From assembly GCA_014526335.1 (NCBI GenBank), contig JACTAT010000177.1, positions 23,320 to 87,319 on the forward strand: a DNA stretch of 64,000 nt. The letters are read 5' to 3'. Positions 50,473-59,412 of this stretch are shown here, piece after piece (the first letter of the stretch is position 1; every line of letters begins with the position of its first letter). The stretch is from Chrysaora quinquecirrha. Lineage: Eukaryota; Cnidaria; Scyphozoa; Semaeostomeae; Pelagiidae. The notes below the pieces were generated by a model, which saw nothing but the letters and a program-made list of their open reading frames with translations, searched no databases and was not told where the DNA came from. A program made the position numbers and the translations under genes.

Positions 50473-50952
50473 CCCATTCCTCTTCATTCCTCTTCATTCC
50501 TCTTCATTCCTCTTCATTCCTCTTCATTCCTCTTCATTCCTCCTCATTCCTCGTCATTCCTCTTCATTTCTCTTCATTCCTCTTCATTCCTCTTCATTCC
50601 TCTTCATTCCTCCTCATTCCTCCTCATTCCTCTTCATTCCTCTTCATTCCTCTTCATTCCTCCTCATTCCTCTTCATTCCTCTTCATTCCTCTTCATTCC
50701 TCTTCATTCCTCTTCATTCCTCTTCATTCCTCCTCATTCCTCTTCATTCCTCTTCATTCCTCTTCATTCCTCTTCATTCCTCTTCATTCCTCTTCATTCC
50801 TCTTCATTCCTCTTCATTCCTCTTCATTCCTCTTCATTCCTCTTCATTCCTCTTCATTCCTCCTCATTCCTCTTCATTCCTCCTCATTCCTCCTCATTCC
50901 TCCTCATTCCTCTTCATTCCTCTCCATTCCTCGTCATTCCTCTTATTCCTCT
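50473..50952. repeat. 10-bp minisatellite TTCATTCCTC, right MULE end
   Basis: About 47 units, mostly CTTCATTCCT, inverted relative to the left-end arrays. It merges at 50945-50966 into the complement of GGCTATTTCTAAAAAGAGG. Confidence 0.95.
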
Positions 50953-51101
50953 TTTTAGAAATAGCCCTATGTTTTCTATGACAATGATGCGATTGGGTCG
51001 TACTTTTTTATTATTTTTCCCTTTGCAGGCCTTGATTACTAATAATGTCGAAATATACGAAAAAAGTAGTACTAGCGCCAACTATCGTAACTGGTAACTT
51101 A

Positions 51102-51489
51102 CACTCTTCTTTTTTAATAAGCAACTTGACTTTCGTCCAGCCCTCAAAGTTGCTTAAAATTTAAGATATTTCAGCCCTCAAAGTTGCTTAAACGTTGCTT
51201 ATCATTTTTTGTACCTACTAACCACCCCTGACTTCGCGGATCAAAATCGTCATCTGTTAGGCCTACAACATGACTTTTGGGAGACAGTAAGTGCAAAAAC
51301 GTTAACTAACGAACTTCAACATGCAAAACATAAGAACGAAGAACAATTTCGTAGCACAAGAAAGAGAATAAGCTTGGTTGTTTGACTTCTTAGTTGCTTA
51401 CAGTAATTTAATTGAGCCCTCAAGTTGCTTAATGTTAAGGTCAGTTCAGCCCTAGTTGCTTATTGAGCGGTTGCTTATTAAAAAAAGTG
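51102..51489. mobile_element. TA-target MITE, AAGCAAC family (copy 2)
   Basis: Tips CACTCTTCTTTTTTAATAAG and the complement of TTGCTTATTAAAAAAAGTG, flanked by TA at 51100-51101 and 51490-51491. It is inverted relative to 36874-37257 and shares nearly all of its interior, including GACTTCTTAGTTGCTTACAG. It lies 135 bp outside the right end of the MULE. Confidence 0.88.
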
Positions 51490-51500
51490 TATGTCGACAC

Positions 51501-52412
51501 GTTAAGAACTTTATAGGATACAGTTGATTGCGGCGCAGGAGAGCTCATGTCGACTGCGAGTGCGAATAGCTGCGTCTGGCGAGAATCAGTTGTGAACTTA
51601 TCGCAGAAGTATACATAACGTCCCCAACTTTCGGGAACTGTGCGCGAACTCTATTAGTTGCCGTCAAAAACGAACTAGTTGCAAACCATACCAGAGTGCT
51701 CATGTCGATACAGGGCCTCTTTTAAGGGGCTAAAACTAGGGGGGGCAAAAATTTAAGCGGACTCATTGTTTTATTGTTCTATTGTTGTATCTTCAGCGCT
51801 TTTCTTTCACAGTGTGAGTCCAGTCTCGGCAAGTTCATTCTTCTCTTCGTCTTTTTGTCAGTACAGCAATTCATGCACAACCAGTGGCGCAGAGGAGCTG
51901 GAGAAAATTACTATTGGGCATCTCTACTTCAGTTGAGAATTTATACAAGTTACACTGATGTTACAGCTAACTGTAAATGCGCCGAAGGCGTACAGTGCTC
52001 CAGAGGTGTTCCTAATTAGGGGGGTCACAAAAAAATTTTTCAAAATAAACTTCAAGATTGGCCAAGATTGGTTTTTTGGCAGTCTTCTTTTGAGAGGACA
52101 TTGTACTAGGGGGGCAACTTCATGAAACTAGGTGGGCAATGAAAGGGACTAGGGGGCATTTGCTAGTTACTATGTTAAAAGAGGCCCTGTGTCGATAGAT
52201 CAGTTGCGATAAATTAGGTCCAACCATGATACAACGAATTGCCCATTGGCAGTCGGCAAAGCTCTGACTGTGAACAATGTCGAAATAGGCCGATACATAG
52301 GCCTGCTTAAGGCATGATCTGCTTCTGCGATTAGTTGACACCTGATTCCCGTCAGTCGCAGTTGACCTGAGCGCTCTTGCAACCGCGATCAACTGTATCC
52401 TCTAAGTTCTGA
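51501..52412. mobile_element. Inverted-repeat element hosting a hAT insertion
   Basis: The left arm AGAACTTTATAGGATACAG then TTGATTGCGG (from 51502), and the right arm complement CAGAACTTAGAGGATACAG then TTGATCGCGG, pair over about 60 bp. The hAT element at 51711-52189 splits it. The class is unknown, with no clear target duplication. Confidence 0.6.
51711..52189. mobile_element. Non-autonomous hAT element, 8-bp TSD TGTCGATA
   Basis: Tips CAGGGCCTCTTTTAA and complement, with perfect TGTCGATA duplications at 51703-51710 and 52190-52197. The tips match those at 6821-7497 apart from one base, so they belong to the same family. Internal CTAGGGGGGCAA-type motifs occur near both ends. Confidence 0.88.
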
Positions 52413-52552
52413 ATAGTTGTTGACAAGTAGACATTAGCAGTTACAACGAATTTTGTTAAAAATAAAAATATTCATCCTAGACGAACTGGAAAAACAAACA
52501 AACCCCTGTAAAACAGCCGAGACATTGGAGACAACCCGAGTCTTCAGTGCTA

Positions 52553-52620
52553 CACTTAGTTTTTTTCAATGAGCAACTGGTCAATAAGCAACTAGGGCTG
52601 AGATTTTGTTAAAACTTTGG
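52553..52620. mobile_element. Left-end fragment of AAGCAAC-family MITE
   Basis: TA then CACTTAGTTTTTTTCAATGA, followed by GAGCAAC, AAGCAAC and TAGGGCTGAG in the family order. No right end was found before the next element at 52741. Confidence 0.6.
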
Positions 52621-52740
52621 GTGAAATTGCTTTCTTTATACAGTACATCCTTGCAAACTTGTCAATTGCATTGAAAAGCCAGAAAAGAACCACAATAAGA
52701 GGTTTTAGGGGATACCAGTCATTCTATGAGGACTGAAATA

Positions 52741-53139
52741 CACGCTGTTTTATAAGGAACCACTTTATACGGAACCTTCATGTAGAAGGCCCGAAAATTT
52801 AAAGAACTTATACTACTAAAGAGAAAATCACTAAGGAACCTTTCATTGTTGAATATTTTTATCACTGCAAACAATCAAGAATTAGAAAGCCCGTTCCATT
52901 CATTTGCAGTCGAAAATCACATAAATTGTACTTTGCGCATGTATCAAATGTTTCCTTGAGTAGTTTCGAGCTTTGCTTACATGCAAATGTCTCTGTACAG
53001 TAGTCATTAATCTGTATGTGCAGTTAAAATTAAGGAACTATTAAGGAACTTTTGGAACTACAATCGTATCAAAAGAGGCCAAAAAATAAGGAACTTTAAG
53101 AACTAGGCCTTGAGCTAGGTTCTTTATAAAAAAAGCGTG
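52741..53139. mobile_element. TA-target MITE, AAGGAAC family, uninterrupted copy
   Basis: Tips CACGCTGTTTTATAAGGAAC and the complement of TTCTTTATAAAAAAAGCGTG, flanked by TA at 52739-52740 and 53140-53141. It is colinear with 30492-31653 minus its insertion, so it serves as the empty-site reference. Confidence 0.9.
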
Positions 53140-53569
53140 TACTAGATATGTTAAACTTTCTCACACAGAACAGTGACACAAGCTCACAGCACCAAGCTGA
53201 ACTTGATCATAACAATGGATCGACATACACACTTCCCTTTCAAAAGCCGTATCACAACTATTGTTAAAATTAAAACTTTTTCGCTGTTAGGGCATTTGAT
53301 ACTGTTATCAGTAAGAAAAAATCCCAGTCTTCTGACCAATGTTTCAGTTTTTAACGTGAGAACGATGGGAAAGTCTGGGAAATTGGCTATAAAGTGATTC
53401 TCAGAGGCGGAGTTTAACAACCCAAGCATTCTTTTCTACGATCTGCAGGTGGCTGAGAAAAGTTCGGACGTGAGATAAAATGAAGGCGCTTCTGTTTTCA
53501 AATTTTATATACACTTTCTTCATATGCCTGGATACCCTTCAATGCAAAGTGGAATTTTAAACAAATTAC

Positions 53570-53815
53570 AATGAAGCATCCGTCAACGGATCTCTCTGTA
53601 GAACGAACACGCCGGAACAACGGACAAATATTTTCGTCTCAAAAGGTCAGTTAAATGTAAAAAAGAACCTCTCTACAACGGACATCTTCCTACAACGGAC
53701 ACCTAACTACAACGAACACCTCTCTACAACGTTCGCCTCCCTACAACGGACACCTCTCTACAAAGGACACCGTGAAATTTTTTACCCAAAGGTGTCCGCT
53801 ATATTTAGATTCCAT
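53570..53815. mobile_element. Remnant with tandem CTACAACGGACACC motifs
   Basis: Repeated CTCTACAACGGACACC/CCTACAACGGACAC units end in GGTGTCCGCTAT. Similar sequences form the termini of pogo/Tigger-type DNA transposons. No transposase seen; heavily decayed. Confidence 0.45.
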
Positions 53816-54524
53816 TGCATTTGACTTCTAAGACTACATCTAAAACAGCTGAAGTGAAAAGAAAATGTATTTTTTGCAGAATTTTGGATATTGCAGTTTC
53901 ATGTATACTGCCTCCTCAAAGCCCTCTATATAAAATTGGATTCTTACCCTGTCATCCCCGCCTTCTTTGCCGCTGGCATTGCCAGCATTCTTGAAAGTCC
54001 TGTTGCGCATGCGCCATGTCGTTATTCCTTCGTTTACGGCTTTAAACTAAAGATAACTAGAATTTGACATTTTGTTAGTTATGTGTATTCTATTTATATC
54101 ATTTATCCTCACAGTAGATAATCTGCGATAATCAATTTAATTCCAATGCTGGTGCTTGGTTTCAAACGAATTATTCCTGTCCGTCATCAAATGTACTAAG
54201 AGAAACCAAGGACCTTACTAGGCGTAGTCTGGTGTTAGCATAATTTGTTTTACCGATTACCAAACATAAGCCACAAAGATTTCCTTCTCTTCATTAAATT
54301 TGGTGTCCAATTTTTGTACTGAAATTTCCAAAAACATTGTGTTTCTCGATCTTAAAACATCATTGCACTGGTTTTCACTAAGACGTTTGTTCTTCGTCTT
54401 ATACTGAAGTTGTTTTAGATCGTGATTATAGTAATTCAAAAATTTCTTAAAAGTTTGTAATGCCAATCGGTATCTTCGGAGCAAACGAAACAGCGTTTGT
54501 AGCTATATATATTTTATATATGTA

Positions 54525-54997
54525 CACTTACGTTCGAAGAGTATCGCACAACCTTTCTCAAATTGGCGGCTAGCTGTGGCTCTCGGCCTAAAGCAAGCTA
54601 TTTTCAAAACAAAGACAATAGGGCTCAGGGGCCCCTCAGGGGACACAAAAAGCCCTTCTTCAGTACAAATCTGGTCAAAATAAAGTTCAGAAAATTGCTC
54701 TTTGGAAAGGAGCAACATTTAGGCGATTTCTGCAACTTAACCTATCAATTTATCATTGAATTTGACACCACTCGAAAGAGATTTTCCTAAATCTTTCAAA
54801 GACACTGCTCCAACTGCTCGTTACTTTTGATTCTAACGGAAAGCTAGTAAAATGGCGAATATTTTCCCGCCACAATCTTTACTCATGGGGCCCCTGAGCC
54901 CTGTTGTCTTTGCTTTGAAAATAGCTTGCTTTAGGCCGAGAGCAACAGCTAGCCGCCATTTTGAGAAAGGCGGTGCGTACTTTTCCAAACGTAAGTG
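54525..54997. mobile_element. TA-flanked inverted-repeat MITE, about 105-bp arms
   Basis: Arms 54525-54645 and about 54885-54997 share CACTTACGTT tips, GCGGCTAGCTGTGGCTCTCG and AGGGGCCCCTGAGCCC in opposite orientation. TA lies at 54523-54524 and 54998-54999. The frames over it on both strands follow from the inverted repeat. Confidence 0.8.
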
Positions 54998-54999
54998 TA

Positions 55000-56496
55000 G
55001 TTGATGAAAAAATTCTATAGATTCGCTATTTTAGGTACGATTAAATGTAATTTATTCGGGTTTAATATGTGACAGGGGCTTTCTTATATTGTAATCCTAC
55101 TTTTGCACCGCATATTAGAGCTAATGAAACCTTTGCTTGTGTCTCCTGATTGGTTGAAGCTTTATCATGCAAAGCAATTCTTTATACAGCAGTGTTGCAT
55201 GTTACTATGGTGAAGCGTATTACCTGGTGCGTTTGATTCTGGCGGCTATAAATTTTAGCCATGCAATTTGTTCCTTCTTTTTTCATGTTCATTCAAACTG
55301 AACATCGACTGTTAGAAGGGAACATTTCAAAAACAATCTTTAAATCATTAAAACAGTTGATACTTCAAACAGAGAAGGATTAATATAAACGATCAACCAT
55401 TTCACCACCAACCTTATCGACTAATATTTTCATTTCTGATTATCTAATTAGTATTTATTGGCATAGCAAGGCTCACACAATTCTTGAAAATATCTAGATG
55501 TTTTCCCCTGAACAAGCTAAACCCAAAAGACTGGATAGCGCATCCTATTGACCAATTATTCAATGCATGCCTTATTGAAATCTTGAACGCCGCCATCTTG
55601 GGTAGCCAAGGAGCAGCGGACCGCACGCATGTCAGTTGCAGAGCACCTAAGGCAGCGCATGCAGACTATTCCGTTCTTTTGTACCTTCTCAGGTAAACCA
55701 AGAAGATCAGCATCACCTTCGATTCGTCAAAGAAACTTTTATGCTGTCAACTACCGACGCTAGGCTCTTGCGGTCTGTTGGCCTCCTTGCCTTCGTGGTT
55801 GCGCGAAGAGGATGCGCGCTCTTGGCCTCCTCCAATGGCTGCCAACGATGAATTCACGAAAATCCAGTAAAATGCTCGACCCAGTCTTTTTTAGAGATCA
55901 GTGGGTAAATCCGAAATGACAAATCCTTTGATAAATTTACGTCCTCAGAAGCAAACTCAATTTTAGCACTGTTGCAAAATTAATCGATTGAATTTAGGAA
56001 AAAAATCCAAAACCGGGCTGGGATTCGAAATCAAAGCATCCTGTTGTCGTCAGCTAAAATCTTAATTCGAGGGATAAAGTGACTTTTTCTAGAACTATTT
56101 TTGGAAAACGTAAAATCTTTGTTTTAATGTGATGACAGCATGACACGAATGTCCTTGATAACATTGGGGGTATTGAAATACGCAAATACTCCTTCTTCTG
56201 TCGGAAAGATACCAACATCCGCTAATTTTCCATGGTACCACGCAGTCATTTTACTCTGCACGGGACAAAAATCTAAAATACGTTCAAGAAACCCAGAAAA
56301 TACGTGATCCACCAGATACAAAAATCGGTTTAGTAAAACTAGTGAATATAAAATCCGCTTCTTGTAATCAACAAAATACACCAATCCGCCAAGCCTTTCA
56401 CTTGGCCCAGTTTTTCATAGTATGGCAAGACACTAAGGTATTGGCCAGTGCTGAACGTTTCTTTAAATTATACTAGAGTATCTAAAATTTTGGCAG
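55000..56496. other. No gene recognised
   Basis: Mixed-composition intergenic DNA. The short frames near 55444-55696 and 56124-56384 lack domains and splice support. Confidence 0.35.
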
Positions 56497-56498
56497 TA

Positions 56499-56873
56499 CA
56501 CGTTTTTTTTTATAAGAAAGTGGTTTATAAGAAAGTAGTGCTCAACGTCTCAAAAATGTAAGAAAGTTCAATACTGGATTTTTGAAAGTTAAGAAAGTTC
56601 TGTTTCATACTTTCACTCCTAATGTTCTGTATGTTATTTTGGCTCTTCTCTTCAGTCGTTCATCTTGCTATTAAACGAGTCTAATGATTATTTTCTTTGA
56701 AAAACGTGGTATTGGTGCGATGTATACAGTGCCTTAAACTGTGCATTCTTAGAATACTGCATTCCAAAATTTTTGCTAGGAAAGTCACAAGAAAATTTTG
56801 GTATTGAAAACATGAAATATCTAAGAAAGTTGCAATGCTGGCCCAAAAAAAACTTTCTCATAAAAAAAACGTG
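56499..56873. mobile_element. TA-target MITE, AAGAAAG family
   Basis: Tips CACGTTTTTTTTTATAAGAA and the complement of TTTCTCATAAAAAAAACGTG, flanked by TA at 56497-56498 and 56874-56875. The word AAGAAAG occurs at the tip, again at +30, and at two or more subterminal sites at each end. 375 bp, non-coding. Confidence 0.88.
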
Positions 56874-57649
56874 TAGTACACAATGACTAAGCACAATCTC
56901 TGAGCTCTGCGACTATAAATTGCATTTCATACACTTGACAGACAATCTTTCGCAAGACACATCTGGACTGGCATTTATTGCGCAAAGTCGGACCCATAGT
57001 CACCCTAGCCTTTCTCCCACAAGTATACACATACAAAACCTATGTTATGTCTTTTGTACGAAATGATTTCTGCGTTGTTGAACATGCTTGCTGCTTCACC
57101 TATGTTACTCCAACGCCCCAACTCTAGAACAACAGTTATCGGGCAGTTATCAAAGGTGGACAGTGGATGCAGACCATTCAAGCAATGTAGCAATGTCTAT
57201 TCGTTTTTGCCCATTATTCTATGTCTATCTGTTATAGCAGGGAAGCCTGCGCAGCAGTATATTATCTGGAAAATGGCAAATTTTTGATTGCGTTGTTTGT
57301 AATCAGTTCTATTCAACGCTAGTTGGTGCGAAATTCGTCCTCCATTTGCACTTAAGTAAATTTTTGCGAAAAACAAAAACACAGTGAGCAGGAGATAAAT
57401 ACTCAAGTCACTTGTAAAGGTTCAAACAATCGGTCATTCAGTTTGAGAATCTTCATTCTCTCTCTTAGGTGCACATAGATCAGGGTTTCAGATTATTAAG
57501 GCTTAATTGATACGTCGAACTTGTGTCGAGTTAAATCTAATTGCGATCGGGTCTGACACAAACGAAACCAAAGTTTAAGTTTGATTCAGACGTCGAATTT
57601 GTGTCAGATTCAATTCTTGAATCACAAGGAAACTGACTTGTCAGTTCGC

Positions 57650-58840
57650 CGTTCCCTGAGGAGGTATTTGTCGAATTGATGGAGTCTGCTACCAGGTCGG
57701 TAGAGTTCAGCTTCAACAATGAGATGTACCGACAAAGGGACGGAGTCGCCATGGGGGCCCATTGGGGCCAGCGCTAGCAAACATCTTTGTTGGTTTCTAC
57801 GAAGGTCAACTCTCCGGCTCCACATCAAAACCTCCAGTTTATTTTCGATATGTTGATGACACTTTCGCCATTTCCAAAAAAGAGTCCGATTGCAACGTTT
57901 TCCTCCAAAAACTTAACGCCTTGCATCCGTCTCTAAAATTTACTTTCGAAAAGGAGCAAAACAACTCTTTGCCGTTTCTCAACGTTTTTTTTTGAAAACA
58001 CTGCTACTGGATTTCTCACCAGAATATATAGGAAACCAACCTTTAGCGGCCTCTATGCACGGTGGGATTCCTTTAGTCCAAAACAGAGGAAAATTAACCT
58101 CAACAACACGCTACTTCATCGGGCACTTATGATTTGCTCTAAATATCGGCTTGATTCGGAATTGGATAAAATACGGTCTATTCTCCTTGAAAACGGTTAC
58201 CCTGAGGACGTCATTTCGGATTGTTTTCGCAAGAAGATCGCAAGTTTTGATAAAAGGTATGGTCCGCAAAAGTGCCCTGTTTACCTAAAAATGTCTTGGA
58301 TAGGAAACGTCTCATTGCGATTCGAAAGTCAAATTAAAAAGGCCAATGCTAAGTGCTTCGCTGCTGCCAACCCTCGGTTAGTTTTTGGCACTCGGAAAGT
58401 TCTACCATCTATTCAAAGGATTGCGATGGCCATTTATGAATTTTCGTGCCGGTGTGATGCCAAGTACGTAGCTAGGTCGTACTTCCCAGAGATTAAGTGA
58501 TAGGGTAAAACAGCATGCCCCTTCTAATATTCGTCTGCATAATTTTCGGCAAAGAGAGCAACCACCCCGTAGGTCTAAACAACAACCTAGTCTCAAACAT
58601 GATTCGGCCATAGGACAACATCTACTCGATAACCCTATTTGTGCGGAAAATTACAGCGAGGATTGTTTCAGAATCATTGGCAAAGCAAGATCTTTGTTTC
58701 ACTTAGGGGTTTTGGAATCTGTCTGCATCAAAACCAAAAGGCCGGTTCTGTGAAGACAGAAAGACTTCGTTTTCTCACTTGGACTCTTCAAACAATTCTA
58801 TTGGCCTTCCCGCTGTATCCGACCAGCTGATTGGTGTTTA
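57650..58840 (+). pseudogene. Penelope-like element RT with GIY-YIG endonuclease, broken
   Basis: Frame segments in order: NNEMYRQRDGVAMG; then LGPALANIFVGFYE and the catalytic RYVDDTF; then IYRKPTFSGLYARWDSF and a stretch with ENGYPEDVI; then YEFSCRCDAKYVARS, the start of a GIY-YIG endonuclease; and lastly PVLCRQKDFVFSL. This order is characteristic of endonuclease-bearing Penelope-like elements. The frame shifts in G/C-runs near 57750, in a T-run near 57985 and again near 58490, and the 5' part of the RT is missing, so it is a truncated dead copy. No hammerhead ribozyme was found beside it. Confidence 0.88.
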
Positions 58841-59412
58841 AAACACAATGTAAATTCAGCTTTTCGTTCTCTCTGATTGGTGCATTTCGAGCCGCATCTG
58901 GGTATCAATTCCGCCTTAGCCTATTGTTTCGGTCTGTTTCTGACGTTCATACTCAGAGGAGTGTCAGAAGAAAAGAAGCTTTTAAGAACACTGTTTTTGA
59001 AAAAGAAAAATAGCCTCCCGTTTATTCCAACCCCCCTCCCTACGTATTTCATTTCACCAGATTTTCCAACCACCCTGTTTATTAAAGCCCTTCATTTACT
59101 CGGGTCTTTAGAGTCTTTAGAGTATTTGTGTTATTCAATAGAGTTTCCAAGATGCAGTTACTCCAAGGCTCATACCTGACTCAATCAATTACTTTGTTTA
59201 ATGAATATTCAAATACCAAAGATTTAAACAGGATACACCTGATCAACAAAACGATTCTGCCAAAAATTCAGCAACCAATCTACAAAGGTTCTTAAAGAAT
59301 AAGAAAACGAGTATTATAGGTATTTTGAAGAGTATTTTTAAGGCTCAAAGTTTTCATCTGTCTTTAAAGATCATATGTGTAGGGTATGATAACCAAAACT
59401 ACAACAATGAAA
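58841..59412. other. No gene recognised
   Basis: Between the Penelope-like remnant and the 3' end of the fibrinogen-domain gene. The 3' UTR of the latter should start here, reading leftwards. Confidence 0.35.

Larger units (their letters stand above)
38340..50966 (-). mobile_element. 12.6-kb Mutator-like (MULE) transposon with kinase-transposase gene
   Basis: Both ends read GGCTATTTCTAAAAAGAGG, then AATAAGAGGAATG, pointing inward. They are flanked by perfect 9-bp duplications CTATGTTTT at 38331-38339 and 50967-50975. Nine-base duplications and long inverted repeats with internal tandem arrays are hallmarks of MULEs, and the element encodes a MULE-type DDE transposase. Each end passes into a 10-bp minisatellite; the left end is present twice in tandem. 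One minus-strand gene fills the interior (ATG at 50112, stop at 40161). A MITE with a LINE inside it sits in intron 1. Clean ends and duplications suggest it moved as a unit; the transposase part now has frame gaps. Confidence 0.88.

Noticed and set aside
38356..50952. Regular arrays as CRISPR
   Set aside because: Units are 10 bp head to tail without unique spacers, in a eukaryotic context.
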